Source: Clostridia bacterium (GTDB lineage: Bacteria; Bacillota; Clostridia; Oscillospirales; CAG-272). Taken from it: a stretch of 46,989 nt of DNA. The stretch lies in NCBI GenBank assembly GCA_017504605.1, contig JAFVQW010000036.1:1-46989 (forward strand), read 5' to 3'. The position numbers were made by a program, and so were the translations under genes. The notes below the pieces were generated by a model, which made no database searches, was not told the DNA's origin, and saw only the letters and a list, made by a program, of their open reading frames with translations. This document shows positions 23,471 to 32,851 of this stretch, in pieces (position 1 is the first letter of the stretch; each line of letters opens with the position of its first letter).

Positions 23471-25681
23471 ATGTTTACAGAAATGCTACCGCTCCTCTCG
23501 GTAATTGAAAAGAATGAGAGAGCCTACGATATAGAGAAGATAAGGCGCGCCTTCCTTTACGCGAAGGAGCTTCACGCAGGGCAGTTCCGTCAGAGCGGCG
23601 AGCCCTACGTGAGCCATCCGGTGCAGGTTGCAAGGATTGTTGCCGAGCTCGGTCTCGATACCGATTCTATCTGCGCGGCCCTTCTTCACGATACCGTCGA
23701 GGATTGCGCTGATAAAACGAACCTCGAGCTTCTGACCAAGATGTTTGGCGGCGAGGTATCGATGCTCGTTGACGGCCTGACCAAAATTATTCAGGTACAG
23801 GTTGCCGACAAGGAGGAGGCGCACATCGAGAATATAAGAAAGATGCTTCTTGCGATGAACAAGGACATTAGGGTTATATTCATTAAGCTGTGTGACCGAC
23901 TTCACAATATGCGTACCCTTGCCGCTAAGAAAGAGGACAGGCAAAGAGCCATAGCTCTTGAAACGATGTATATTTACGCGCCTCTTGCACACCGACTCGG
24001 TATTCAGCGTATTAAGCTTGAGCTTGAGAACCTCAGCCTGTTCTACCTCGATCCGATAGGATACGAGGAGGTTCACCAGGCAATAGATAACAAGTACGGT
24101 AAGTCGCGTGATTTTCTCGAGGAAGCAAAAAATATTCTTTTTGAGAAGCTGAGTGAGAATAATATCAATTTCACTCTTGAGGGCAGAGTAAAGTCGGTAT
24201 ATAGCCTTTATCGCAAGATGTATATTGCCAACCGAGAGTTTGACGAGATATACGACTTTTACGCCGTGCGCGTAATTGTTGATACCGAGCTTGAGTGCTA
24301 CACCGCACTCGGACTCGTTCACGAGCTCTTTAAGTCGGTTCCCGGCAGGTTCAAGGACTACATTTCAACTCCCAAGCCCAACCTTTACCGCTCGCTTCAC
24401 ACGACGGTTATAGGAAGGAGCGGAATACCCTTTGAGGTGCAGATAAGAACCCGCCAGATGCACGAGGAGGCGGAGTACGGTATTGCGGCTCATTGGAAGT
24501 ATAAGTCGGGAGAGCAGAGCAGCACCGAAATTGACGACAGGCTGCGCTGGATTTCCACGCTCCTTGAGAGCGACGAGAACACCCGCGACCCCGACGAGTT
24601 TATACACTCCTTTAAGACCGACATATTCCACGACGAGACCTTCGTCTTTACGCCTAAGGGCGACGTTATATCACGTCCTCTCGGCTCTACGGTTATCGAC
24701 TTTGCATACGCCATTCATTCGGCGGTCGGTAACAAGATGGTCGGTGCTAAGATAAACAACGTCATCGTTCCGATTGACAAGGTGCCCGAGAACGGCGATA
24801 TTATCGAGATAATAACCTCGCAGTCCTCGAAGGGGCCGAGCCGAGATTGGCTTAAGATTGTCAAGACGGGCGAGGCACGCAGTAAAATCCGTCAGTGGTT
24901 TAAAAAGGAGAAGAGGGCGGAGAATATCGTCGTGGGACGTACCGAGGTCGAGCGCGAGGTGCGCAGGATGCCGCATCCCCTGACCGACGAGCGCCTCGAC
25001 GAGATTGTCACATCTGTTGCGAAGCGTGTCGGAATAAATACCGCCGACGACTTTTACAACACTCTCGGCTTCGGCGGACTTTCTTTGCAAAGATTTCTGC
25101 CTAAAATTAAAGACGAAATTGAGGCAATTTATGCCGCCGAGAACCGTGAGGCGCCTCCCACGCCCGAGGAGGAGCTCGCTAAGGTCAAAATCAGTGACAG
25201 CGTTAAGGGACGGCGCGCGGGCGGTATAATTATCGACGGCGAGCCCGGCTGTCAGGTCAAGTTCGCTAAGTGCTGTAATCCGCTCCCAGGCGATAAGATA
25301 GTTGGCTTCGTCACTCGCGGCTTTGGTGTCTCGGTGCACAAGACCGATTGCCCGAACGTATCTCAGTCCCGCCGTAACGAGGATAATCTTGCCCGCTGGG
25401 TGAGAGCGGAATGGGAGAAGGCGGAGGGAGACGTCAACGAATGCTACGAGGCGTCGCTTCAGGTAATAGTTGAGGACAGAATCGGCGTTATCGCCTCTAT
25501 TTCCATAGCTCTTGCCGATATGAAGGTTTCAATTTCACAGATAAATACACAGACACTTAAAAACGGCACGGTTGCAATAAATATACACGTGGGCTGTAAG
25601 AGCACCTCTCACTACGCATCTATCGTTTCCAAGCTTCGCTCTATATCCTCGGTTATTTCTGTCAGCCGCGGCTTCACCTAA
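23471..25681 (+). CDS. rel: Bifunctional (p)ppGpp synthetase/hydrolase (Rel)
   Basis: The 736-residue protein makes and degrades the stringent-response alarmone (p)ppGpp. Domains in order: HD hydrolase (about 25-180; HDTVEDC at 73-79), synthetase (about 230-340; YDFYAVRVIV and PNLYRSLHTTVIG), TGS (about 390-450), a zinc-finger/helical region with FAKCCNPLPGD, and a C-terminal ACT domain (about 660-733). The intact HD motif points to a bifunctional Rel rather than a synthetase-only RelA. An AGGAGA ribosome site precedes ATG. It follows recJ after 28 bases and precedes dtd after 10 bases. Confidence 0.97.
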   Translation: MFTEMLPLLSVIEKNERAYDIEKIRRAFLYAKELHAGQFRQSGEPYVSHPVQVARIVAELGLDTDSICAALLHDTVEDCADKTNLELLTKMFGGEVSMLVDGLTKIIQVQVADKEEAHIENIRKMLLAMNKDIRVIFIKLCDRLHNMRTLAAKKEDRQRAIALETMYIYAPLAHRLGIQRIKLELENLSLFYLDPIGYEEVHQAIDNKYGKSRDFLEEAKNILFEKLSENNINFTLEGRVKSVYSLYRKMYIANREFDEIYDFYAVRVIVDTELECYTALGLVHELFKSVPGRFKDYISTPKPNLYRSLHTTVIGRSGIPFEVQIRTRQMHEEAEYGIAAHWKYKSGEQSSTEIDDRLRWISTLLESDENTRDPDEFIHSFKTDIFHDETFVFTPKGDVISRPLGSTVIDFAYAIHSAVGNKMVGAKINNVIVPIDKVPENGDIIEIITSQSSKGPSRDWLKIVKTGEARSKIRQWFKKEKRAENIVVGRTEVEREVRRMPHPLTDERLDEIVTSVAKRVGINTADDFYNTLGFGGLSLQRFLPKIKDEIEAIYAAENREAPPTPEEELAKVKISDSVKGRRAGGIIIDGEPGCQVKFAKCCNPLPGDKIVGFVTRGFGVSVHKTDCPNVSQSRRNEDNLARWVRAEWEKAEGDVNECYEASLQVIVEDRIGVIASISIALADMKVSISQINTQTLKNGTVAINIHVGCKSTSHYASIVSKLRSISSVISVSRGFT

Positions 25682-25691
25682 AGGATTAAGT

Positions 25692-26150
25692 ATGATTGCT
25701 GTACTACAAAGAATTCGCTCCGCCTCGGTTACGGCAGACGGTGTGCCGAGCGGGGCTGTCGGAGCGGGGCTCTATATTCTTCTCGGGGTCGTTAACGGCG
25801 ACACCGAGCAAGATGCCGAGCGCCTCGCTGAAAAAATAGCGAAGCTTCGTATATTTTCGGACGGTGCGGGGAAGATGAACCTCTCGGTTGTTGACGTCGG
25901 TGGAGAGGCGCTTGTCGTATCTAATTTTACGCTTGCCGCCAACTACTCGCACGGTAACCGTCCCGATTATATGAACGCCGCGCCTCCGAGCATTGCCGAG
26001 CCGCTTTACCGCTATTTTACCGAGCAGCTTCGCGGGCAGGTCGGCAAGGTCGAAACCGGAGTATTCGGCGCCGATATGACGACGGAGATGGTCACGGACG
26101 GTCCCGTCACTATCGTTATGCATTCTGAGCTTATCGGAGGCAAAAAATGA
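25692..26150 (+). CDS. dtd: D-aminoacyl-tRNA deacylase
   Basis: The 152-residue protein frees tRNAs mischarged with D-amino acids. It starts with the typical MIAVLQRIRSASV and has the two active-site motifs in slightly changed form: SNFTLAA (family SQFTL) and TDGPVTI (family NGPVT), which form the chiral proofreading pocket across the dimer. Length is normal. It overlaps hemZ by 4 bases (ATGA). The rel-dtd-hemZ order is common in clostridia. Confidence 0.95.
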   Translation: MIAVLQRIRSASVTADGVPSGAVGAGLYILLGVVNGDTEQDAERLAEKIAKLRIFSDGAGKMNLSVVDVGGEALVVSNFTLAANYSHGNRPDYMNAAPPSIAEPLYRYFTEQLRGQVGKVETGVFGADMTTEMVTDGPVTIVMHSELIGGKK

Positions 26151-27670
26151 TACTGAAAATTGACGGCGATTTGAACAGATATTACGTTCAGTCCTTGTGC
26201 ATGGTCTTCTTTCCGGGAGCTACCTTTTCCGAAAGTGAGCTTCCCGGCGAGGAGGTTCCCGAGGTATACGTACGCACTACCGCGGACGGAGAGGGCGCCG
26301 ACATTGCGTATGTAAAAATGAAGCTCAACGACAAGGTGTGCGAGGCGACCGAGCGTGTTATGCCGAATGAGGATATAACCATAGCCACTCGCGCATCGGT
26401 TGCCGTAGGACGGGCGATTTTTGCCGCGGGCAAGGAGCTGCTCGGTCACATACCGCCGTGGGGAATTCTTACGGGAATTCGCCCCGCAAAGATTGCGGGA
26501 GGACTGCTCGCCGACGGGCGGGGAATTATCAGGACGAAGAAGATACTTCGTGATGAGTATTTTTTGAACCCGCAGAAGGCGGCGCTCGCCGTCTCGGTTG
26601 CCTCGCAGGAGGCGAAGCTCTTGAAGAAAATAGACAGGAAAAGCTGCTCGCTTTACGTATCTATTCCGTTCTGTCCCTCAAGATGCGCCTATTGCAGCTT
26701 CGTTTCTTATACTACACCGCGCCTTCTTTCGCTTATAGACGAATACGTTGACGCTCTTCTTTTCGACCTTACGGATGCTGTGGAAACGATTAAAGCGCTC
26801 GGTATGCACCTCGAAACCGTGTATATAGGCGGCGGAACCCCCACAACTCTCGACGAGAAGCAGCTCGAGCGCCTCCTGTCGGCTATTTCCTCACACATTG
26901 ATACCTCGTTGCTTACCGAGTTTACACTCGAGGCGGGAAGACCCGATACTATAACCGAGAGAAAGCTTGAGATAGCAAAAAAATACGGTGTCACGAGAGT
27001 CAGCGTTAACCCGCAGACGTTAAATGACGAGATTTTGCGCGAGATAGGACGTAAGCATACGGCCGAGGACTTCTTCCGTGCCTTCGAGCTCGCACGCGCG
27101 AGCGGGATAAGGGATATAAACGTAGACCTTATCGCAGGCCTTCCGGGTGATGATTTCAAGAGCTTCTCGGAGACACTTGATAGAGTTATCGAGCTCTCCC
27201 CCACGAATATCACTGTACATACCTTCTGTGTAAAGAAGGCCTCTGATGCTCTTAGAAACAACTCGGGCATCTACAGTCTTGCGAGCCAGGATGCCGCGAA
27301 GAGTATATCCTATTCGCAGATAAAGACCAAGTTCGCGGGATACAAGCCTTACTATATGTACAGACAAAAGAACTCCGTCGGAAATCTTGAGAACGTCGGC
27401 TTCTCTCTCGATGCTCACGAGGGAATGTACAACGTCTATATGATGGAGGAGGTTCAGACGATTTTCGCCATTGGCGCGGGCGCCGTTACGAAGCTTGTTG
27501 ACTACCGCGCTCCCGGCGAGGAGGGAAAAACCCGAATTAAACGCATTTTCAGAGAAAAATATCCCTACGAGTATTTAAGGGAGCACGAGCGCAGGCGCAC
27601 GAACGACGTTGGAGCGAAGCCGCCCCTTCTCGAGGCCGCAGTCGAATTTTTCTCCGATGATAACAATTAA
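26147..27670 (+). CDS. hemZ: Coproporphyrinogen dehydrogenase HemZ (radical SAM)
   Basis: The 507-residue protein is the HemZ branch of HemN-like radical SAM enzymes. Residues 1-165 form a HemZ-specific N-terminal region with GILTGIRPAKI. The radical SAM cluster motif is FCPSRCAYCSF (Cys176, Cys180, Cys183), and a SAM-binding GGGTPTTL follows. Members are annotated as oxygen-independent coproporphyrinogen III oxidases, though no other haem gene is in this window, so the real substrate here is open. It is coupled to dtd by ATGA overlap and followed by a terminator. Confidence 0.92.
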   Translation: MILKIDGDLNRYYVQSLCMVFFPGATFSESELPGEEVPEVYVRTTADGEGADIAYVKMKLNDKVCEATERVMPNEDITIATRASVAVGRAIFAAGKELLGHIPPWGILTGIRPAKIAGGLLADGRGIIRTKKILRDEYFLNPQKAALAVSVASQEAKLLKKIDRKSCSLYVSIPFCPSRCAYCSFVSYTTPRLLSLIDEYVDALLFDLTDAVETIKALGMHLETVYIGGGTPTTLDEKQLERLLSAISSHIDTSLLTEFTLEAGRPDTITERKLEIAKKYGVTRVSVNPQTLNDEILREIGRKHTAEDFFRAFELARASGIRDINVDLIAGLPGDDFKSFSETLDRVIELSPTNITVHTFCVKKASDALRNNSGIYSLASQDAAKSISYSQIKTKFAGYKPYYMYRQKNSVGNLENVGFSLDAHEGMYNVYMMEEVQTIFAIGAGAVTKLVDYRAPGEEGKTRIKRIFREKYPYEYLREHERRRTNDVGAKPPLLEAAVEFFSDDNN

Positions 27671-27677
27671 TATTTTT

Positions 27678-27713
27678 AAGAATTCGCTAATAAAATGTAG
27701 CGAATTCTTTTTT
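27678..27713 (+). terminator. Terminator after hemZ
   Basis: A 12-bp stem AAGAATTCGCTA (27678-27689) with TAGCGAATTCTT (27698-27709) runs into a T-tract. Confidence 0.9.
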
Positions 27714-27726
27714 ATTGGGAGTTGTT

Positions 27727-29283
27727 ATGCGAAAAGAAACAAAGTCGGGGCTCGGTAAGCAAATACTGACGGGGGCACTGTCGCTCTCGGTTGCCGCGAT
27801 ACTCGTTAAAATCATGGGAGTTATATATAAGGTCCCGCTGTCTTATATCCTCGGTGACGAGGGAATGGGCTATTTCAATTCCGCCTATGCCGTATACGGC
27901 TTCTTCTACGTGCTTTGCACCGCCGGCGTGCCGAAGGCGGTCGCCGTACTCATAACAGAGGCAAACGAGAGCGGTCGCGGGGAAGAGAGAGCGCGGATAT
28001 TTAAAATCACTCTTACCTTATTCTTATATATAGGACTCGCCTTATCGCTCGGCTTTATTATATTCTCTGGGCCGCTCGCCTCCCTTGTCGGCGCCTCACG
28101 CTCGAGAGCAGCTATGCTTGCTATCGCCCCGTCTGTTCTCTTTACGTCGCTTTCAGGGGTGATGAGAGGATATCTTAACGGTCAAAATAACCTTTTTCCC
28201 GTTGCACTCTCACAGCTGATAGAGGCACTCGGAAAGCTCGGGCTCGGGCTCGCCTTTGCATACCTGTCAGCAAAACTCGGCCACTCGCTTCCCATATGTG
28301 CGGCCTTCTCGGTGCTCGGTATAACGCTCGGCTCGCTCTTCGGTTGCTTGTATCTTTATATTGCATCTAAAAAGCAAAATCCGAGAGAAAAAACAAGGCA
28401 GAGCTCGACACTCTCAAGACGCAAAATCGTAAAGCGCTTTCTTTCGATAGCGATACCCATATCTCTTGGGTCATCCGTCCTGAGCCTCAGCTCGGTTATA
28501 GACCTTGGAATTATAATGCGCGGACTTCGGGCGATAGGCTATACCGAGGAGGCGGGGGCGGCGCTCTTTGGTAACTATACGACTCTCGCCGTGCCGATGC
28601 TTAATTTGGTAAGTGCGGTCTTAACACCGATTACCGTTGCGGCACTGCCTACACTAACCTCGCTCTCCTTACGCGCTGATAGCGAGGGGTTTAGAAGCAC
28701 GCTGACGGATATAGCGAGAATAACCGCCGCAATTGCGACTCCCGCCGCACTTTGCTTTTTGCTTTTTCCGTTTACTATTCTTGACCTTCTGTTTTCTCCC
28801 GGCGCCTCGGTGATTGGTGCAGGTGGGCTCGCACTGCTCGCTCCCGCGACACTGCTTTTACCTCTTTTAACCATAGTTAATACAGCGCACGAGGCACGCG
28901 GGAGCTTCAAAATTCCCGTAATTTCACTCATAGTGGGGGCAATTGTAAAAACCGTCGCCGGCTCCGTATTGATAGGTGTTTCGGAAATCGGTATCCTGGC
29001 GGCACCGATAGGAACCTCTCTTTCCTATCTCGTAAGTCTGATTATATCTGTAACGGCACTTCGTCAGCCGATGCTTTTACGCGCGGCACTTCTGTGCTAT
29101 CTTCGTGCTATCGTAGTCGGCGCCGTAGCATTCTGCCTGCCGTACATCATCGTATTCTCCTTAGATTTGGTTCCGTACGGCAGATACGGAATGTATTTTG
29201 TCTTTGCTATCTCGCTCGCTTTATATGCAATAATGGAATATCCTGCGTTAAAAAGACTAAAAAAATCAAGACTTTTTTGTTAA
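27727..29283 (+). CDS. Polysaccharide/lipid flippase of the SpoVB/MurJ-like MOP family
   Basis: The 518-residue protein has about 14 hydrophobic segments and begins GKQILTGALSLSVAAILVKIMGVIYKVPLS, typical of the clostridial SpoVB-type branch of the MOP exporter superfamily. Such proteins flip lipid-linked precursors for peptidoglycan, spore cortex or exopolysaccharide. With yabP/yabQ close downstream, a sporulation role is plausible but not shown. I chose ATG at 27727 because GGGAG lies 5 bases upstream; an in-frame TTG at 27715 overlaps that site. It ends with a Lys/Arg-rich tail. Confidence 0.88.
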   Translation: MRKETKSGLGKQILTGALSLSVAAILVKIMGVIYKVPLSYILGDEGMGYFNSAYAVYGFFYVLCTAGVPKAVAVLITEANESGRGEERARIFKITLTLFLYIGLALSLGFIIFSGPLASLVGASRSRAAMLAIAPSVLFTSLSGVMRGYLNGQNNLFPVALSQLIEALGKLGLGLAFAYLSAKLGHSLPICAAFSVLGITLGSLFGCLYLYIASKKQNPREKTRQSSTLSRRKIVKRFLSIAIPISLGSSVLSLSSVIDLGIIMRGLRAIGYTEEAGAALFGNYTTLAVPMLNLVSAVLTPITVAALPTLTSLSLRADSEGFRSTLTDIARITAAIATPAALCFLLFPFTILDLLFSPGASVIGAGGLALLAPATLLLPLLTIVNTAHEARGSFKIPVISLIVGAIVKTVAGSVLIGVSEIGILAAPIGTSLSYLVSLIISVTALRQPMLLRAALLCYLRAIVVGAVAFCLPYIIVFSLDLVPYGRYGMYFVFAISLALYAIMEYPALKRLKKSRLFC

Positions 29284-29362
29284 AATGTACAAAAATGGTA
29301 ATATTTAGTTATAGAAATGGACGAAAAAAACCAAATAAATAATAAAAACATAAAAATACGTA

Positions 29363-29391
29363 TTGAAATTTTGAGCATCGGTTGTTATAAT
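29363..29391 (+). promoter_or_regulatory. Promoter of hup
   Basis: TTGAAA (29363-29368) and a perfect TATAAT (29386-29391) are 17 bases apart, 37 bases before the hup start codon. Confidence 0.82.
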
Positions 29392-29428
29392 ATTAGCAGT
29401 TAATTTTTTTTTGAAAGGAATTATAAAA

Positions 29429-29704
29429 ATGACAAAGACAGATCTCATCAACGTTGTTGCAGCGAATGCAAATCTCTCTAAGAAGGATGCTGAGGCTGCT
29501 GTAAACGCGGCTGTTGCTGCTATTGCAGATGCGCTTACGGCAGGTGATAAGGTTCAGCTTATCGGCTTCGGTACCTTCGAGGTTAAGACTGTTGCTGCAA
29601 GAGAGGGTAGAAACCCCAAGACCGGCGAAACCATCAAGATTCCTGCTACTAAGAAGCCCGGCTTCTCCGCTTCCAAGGTGCTTAAGGATCAGGTTAACGC
29701 CTAA
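29429..29704 (+). CDS. hup: HU family DNA-binding protein
   Basis: The 91-residue protein is HU, a dimeric nucleoid protein that bends DNA. It starts MTKTDLINVVAANANLSKKD and has the conserved GFGTFEV core and the RNPKTGETIKIPA arm that inserts into the minor groove. ATG at 29429 is supported by GAAAGGAA 8 bases upstream; an ATG further up would add six residues absent from the family. It is followed by rqcP after 6 bases, the usual clostridial order. Confidence 0.97.
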   Translation: MTKTDLINVVAANANLSKKDAEAAVNAAVAAIADALTAGDKVQLIGFGTFEVKTVAAREGRNPKTGETIKIPATKKPGFSASKVLKDQVNA

Positions 29705-29710
29705 ATTTCT

Positions 29711-29965
29711 ATGCGACTAGACAAATATCTTAAGGTTTCCCGCCTGATTAAACGCCGCACCGTTGCCAACGATGCCTGCGATAATGCACGCATATCGGTT
29801 AACGGCAGGACTGCCAAGGCATCCTACGACGTTAAGACGGGTGACGAGATTCAAATCTCGTTTGGCTCGAAGACCGTCAGCGTACGTGTGCTCGAGATAA
29901 AGGAAACCACTAAGAAAACGGAATCGGTGGGTATGTATGAGGTTATCTCCGAGTCCGAGGCATAA
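29711..29965 (+). CDS. rqcP: S4-domain RNA-binding protein RqcP (YabO)
   Basis: The 84-residue protein is an S4 domain throughout (MRLDKYLKVSRLIKRRTVAN, then RISVNGRTAKASYDVKTGD). RqcP binds stalled 50S-peptidyl-tRNA and works with RqcH in ribosome quality control, adding alanine tails. It lies between hup and yabP as in B. subtilis and clostridia. A strong terminator 11 bases after its stop codon separates it from the sporulation genes. Confidence 0.94.
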   Translation: MRLDKYLKVSRLIKRRTVANDACDNARISVNGRTAKASYDVKTGDEIQISFGSKTVSVRVLEIKETTKKTESVGMYEVISESEA

Positions 29966-29976
29966 CTTATAAGGAT

Positions 29977-30015
29977 AATGCATACTTTTTAATTAAAGTA
30001 TGCATTTTTCTTTTT
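29977..30015 (+). terminator. Terminator between rqcP and yabP
   Basis: A 12-bp perfect stem (29977-29988 with 29995-30006; the arm includes ATGCATACTTT) has a TTAATT loop and is followed by T5-C-T5. It ends only about 15 bases before yabP, so yabP must be reached by read-through or by a promoter inside or upstream of the hairpin. Confidence 0.88.
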
Positions 30016-30029
30016 CGGGGGTAAGTGAT

Positions 30030-30275
30030 ATGGAAGCAACGAAGCACTCGGTATCGATTGTGGAAAGACGTAGGGCAGAGCTCGACGGGATTTTAGGTAT
30101 TTTAGCCTTTGACGACGGCTATATCTCCCTTGACACCTCGCTTGGTAAGCTTGTGATTGAGGGGGAGGGGCTGAGGGTGGAAAATCTCTCGAAGGAAAGC
30201 GGTAAAATTCTCCTTGTCGGCACCGTGAACTCCCTTTATTATGAAAGGAAAAAGGAAAAGCGCTCTCGGGGGTAA
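30030..30275 (+). CDS. yabP: Sporulation protein YabP
   Basis: The protein is 81 residues from ATG at 30030. It matches the YabP family (HSVSIVERRRAELDGILGIL, FDDGYISLDTSLGKLVIEGEGL), needed for spore-coat or cortex formation in B. subtilis and usually sigma-E controlled. Start choice: GGGGG lies 8 bases upstream of 30030, whereas an in-frame ATG at 30000 lies inside the terminator hairpin. The gene is directly followed by yabQ. Confidence 0.9.
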   Translation: MEATKHSVSIVERRRAELDGILGILAFDDGYISLDTSLGKLVIEGEGLRVENLSKESGKILLVGTVNSLYYERKKEKRSRG

Positions 30276-30281
30276 CTCGCG

Positions 30282-30797
30282 GTGGGGGAATTCAGTAATT
30301 CATCGGTCCTTCTAACCGCTCTTCTGTCCTTACTCTTCGGTGCGCTTCTTGCACTTGCTTATCGAATTATAAACGTCGCCGTCGTGATTGTCACGGGCAC
30401 GGCCTCCGACGCTCTTTGCGCTATGCGAGGTGGGGCACGGTTAAACGTAAAGGCGTATCTTTCACTCTTTTTTCGCCCTCGTCGCGAGCTGTCGCGGTGT
30501 GCCGCCGAGGTCATAAACGCGGTGCTTATTTTAGCCTTCGGCTTGTTATATTCGGTATTTACGTACGTGGTATGTGACGGCGTGTATAGGATATTCAGTC
30601 TTATTTTTACGTTAGTCGCGTTTTTTATAATTTTGCGGTTGCTAAGGGGCCTTTGCGCATTTATCGGAAGAGGGGTATCGGGAGTGCTCGGAATATCGCT
30701 TTTACCGCTTTATTGCTTATGTGTGCTTTTCTTATATTGTATAAGAGGATTATATATGCTTTTTAGCGGTAAAAAAATGAAGAAAATGAAAAAATAG
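30282..30797 (+). CDS. yabQ: Spore cortex biosynthesis protein YabQ
   Basis: The 171-residue protein has four to five membrane segments (about 9-30, 33-50, 73-98, 103-123, 134-157), typical of YabQ, a sporulation membrane protein needed for cortex formation. The start is GTG, 6 bases after the yabP stop codon. It ends KKMKKMKK. In many Bacillota divIC follows; here the glycogen operon promoter follows instead. Confidence 0.85.
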   Translation: MGEFSNSSVLLTALLSLLFGALLALAYRIINVAVVIVTGTASDALCAMRGGARLNVKAYLSLFFRPRRELSRCAAEVINAVLILAFGLLYSVFTYVVCDGVYRIFSLIFTLVAFFIILRLLRGLCAFIGRGVSGVLGISLLPLYCLCVLFLYCIRGLYMLFSGKKMKKMKK

Positions 30798-30820
30798 TCG
30801 GTTGTGGGAATATGATTTCC

Positions 30821-30849
30821 TTGACATACTTATATGTAAATGTTATAAT
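30821..30849 (+). promoter_or_regulatory. Consensus promoter of the glycogen operon
   Basis: A perfect TTGACA (30821-30826) and a perfect TATAAT (30844-30849) are 17 bases apart. The 98-base leader that follows contains a second isolated TATAAT (30912-30917) without a good -35 box, then a GGAGGT ribosome site for glgB. Confidence 0.88.
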
Positions 30850-30947
30850 TATATTAGGAAAAATATTTTTTAAAACGCAATCAACGCCACTTTTCGACAC
30901 GCCGAGCGCGCTATAATAGCCTAAAGAAGCCATTTAGCGGAGGTCAA

Positions 30948-32840
30948 ATGAATAAACAGGAAAATCTCGCGGGGTATCTCTTCCATGAGGGAACAAACTT
31001 CGCATCGTATAAATATCTAGGATGCACTCTTAAAATTGTCCGCGACAAGTATCACTATACCTTTAGAACCTGGGCGCCGAATGCTCGCGCCGTGGGGCTT
31101 ATTTCGGATTTTTCCGGCTGGGATGCACCGATATATATGTCGCGTGTTACCCCGGGCGGTGTATGGGAGCTTCTATATATATCGGATATATCTCTTGAGA
31201 AGCAGCCCTATAAGCTTTGGATTGAAACGGAGGACGGCAGAGTTTTAAAAAAAGGCGACCCATACGCTCGCTTTTCACGCGGACTTGCCGACGGCGCCTC
31301 GCTGATTTTCACTCGCTCGGACTTCACCTGGTCGGATGCCGCCTGGTTCAGGCACCGCGCGGCGGTGGTTCGAGAGAAAAACGGAGCGTTTATTCCTTAT
31401 CCTATAAATATATACGAGGTCCACGCGGGCAGCTTTATGCGGCACGAGGACGGCAGGCCGCTTTCCTACCGTGAGCTCGCCGACACCCTCGTTCCGTATC
31501 TTCGGGCGATGGGCTATACTCATATCGAGCTCTTGCCGCTGATGGAGCATCCATTCGATGCATCGTGGGGATATCAGGTGTGCGGCTTCTACGCACCCAC
31601 CTCTCGCTTCGGCGACCCCGACGACCTTCGTTATTTTATCAATGAAATGCACCGTGGCGGTATCGGTGTGATTTTGGACTGGGTGCCGGCGCACTTTCCG
31701 CGAGACGAGTGGGGCCTTTTCGAATTTGACGGCCGTCCTCTCTACGAATATCAGGGGAAGGATAGGCAGGAGTCTCGCTCCTGGGGCACCCGCTTCTTCG
31801 ACCTCGGTCGCGAGGAGATTCAGTGCTTCCTCGTATCCTCGGCCCTTTATTATCTTCGGGAATTTCACGTGGACGGGCTACGCGTTGATGCCGTTGCATC
31901 TATGCTTTATCTCGACTACGACAGAGATGCGGGAGAGTGGATACCCGCGCCCGACGGCTCTAATATTAATCCCGAGGCCGTCGCGTTCTTTAAGAAGCTG
32001 AATACCGCCGTTCTTTCCGAGTATCCCGACGTCCTTATGATTGCCGAGGAATCCGGCAGTCACGGCGGCATCACCCGCTCGGTCTCCGAGGGCGGCCTCG
32101 GCTTCAATATGAAGTGGAATATGGGATTTGCGAACGACCTTTACCGTTATCTCTCGCTCGACCCGATTTACCGTGCGGGAGAGCATAAGGCTCTTAATTT
32201 CCCGATTATGTACGCCTTTACAGAGAAATACTGCTTACCTATCTCTCACGATGAGGTGGTTCACGGTAAGCGCTCCTTTATTGATAAGATGTTCGGCTCG
32301 TATGAGGACAAGTTCTCCGAGGCGCGCGCGGCCATGCTATTTATTATGACCTTTCCCGGGAAGAAGCTCACCTTTATGGGAACGGAGTACGCACAGTTTC
32401 GCGAGTGGGACTATGCCTCATCTCTTGAATGGTTTATGCTCGACTATCCGATGCACAGAGCCTTCCGCGATTACGTGCGCGAGTTAAATATGCTCTACCT
32501 TTCAAGGCGGGAGCTTCACGAGCTTGATTTCGACTCCCGCGGCTTCAGCTGGCTTCTCCCCGACGAGGCAAAGAAGAACTCGGTTGCATACAGGCGAATC
32601 GACACCGACGGTAACAGTGTTATCGTGGTCGTAAACTTCTCGGGCAGCGAGCAGACGCTCTCGCTCTCGCTTCCTCGCTCGAACAGGCTTGAGGCGCTCT
32701 TTATGACCTCGCCCGGCGCACTGCCCGACAGCGTAGCGGTAGAGAGAGCCCCGGGCGGTTACCGCGCCGACGTTAAAATTCCGTCCTTCTCGGGCGCAGT
32801 TTATAAAGAAAAAATCGGCAAAAAAACTATAAAATTATAA
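30948..32840 (+). CDS. glgB: 1,4-alpha-glucan branching enzyme
   Basis: The 630-residue GH13 enzyme introduces alpha-1,6 branches into glycogen. The N-terminal CBM48 region (about 20-120) contains [15 protein letters not shown]. The catalytic barrel has DWVPAHFP, nucleophile Asp314 in GLRVDAV, acid/base Glu367 in IAEESG and the third carboxylate Asp435 in [11 protein letters not shown]-terminal beta domain closes the chain. It lacks the long N-terminal extension of the E. coli enzyme, as in most Bacillota. It is first in the glgB-C-D-A-P-GH13 operon. Confidence 0.97.
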   Translation: MNKQENLAGYLFHEGTNFASYKYLGCTLKIVRDKYHYTFRTWAPNARAVGLISDFSGWDAPIYMSRVTPGGVWELLYISDISLEKQPYKLWIETEDGRVLKKGDPYARFSRGLADGASLIFTRSDFTWSDAAWFRHRAAVVREKNGAFIPYPINIYEVHAGSFMRHEDGRPLSYRELADTLVPYLRAMGYTHIELLPLMEHPFDASWGYQVCGFYAPTSRFGDPDDLRYFINEMHRGGIGVILDWVPAHFPRDEWGLFEFDGRPLYEYQGKDRQESRSWGTRFFDLGREEIQCFLVSSALYYLREFHVDGLRVDAVASMLYLDYDRDAGEWIPAPDGSNINPEAVAFFKKLNTAVLSEYPDVLMIAEESGSHGGITRSVSEGGLGFNMKWNMGFANDLYRYLSLDPIYRAGEHKALNFPIMYAFTEKYCLPISHDEVVHGKRSFIDKMFGSYEDKFSEARAAMLFIMTFPGKKLTFMGTEYAQFREWDYASSLEWFMLDYPMHRAFRDYVRELNMLYLSRRELHELDFDSRGFSWLLPDEAKKNSVAYRRIDTDGNSVIVVVNFSGSEQTLSLSLPRSNRLEALFMTSPGALPDSVAVERAPGGYRADVKIPSFSGAVYKEKIGKKTIKL

Positions 32841-32851
32841 GGAGAAAAGGT

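Noticed and set aside
30889..30917. Second promoter for glgB at the isolated TATAAT
   Set aside because: No acceptable -35 box at 16-18 bases and no extended -10; the consensus promoter at 30821-30849 is sufficient.
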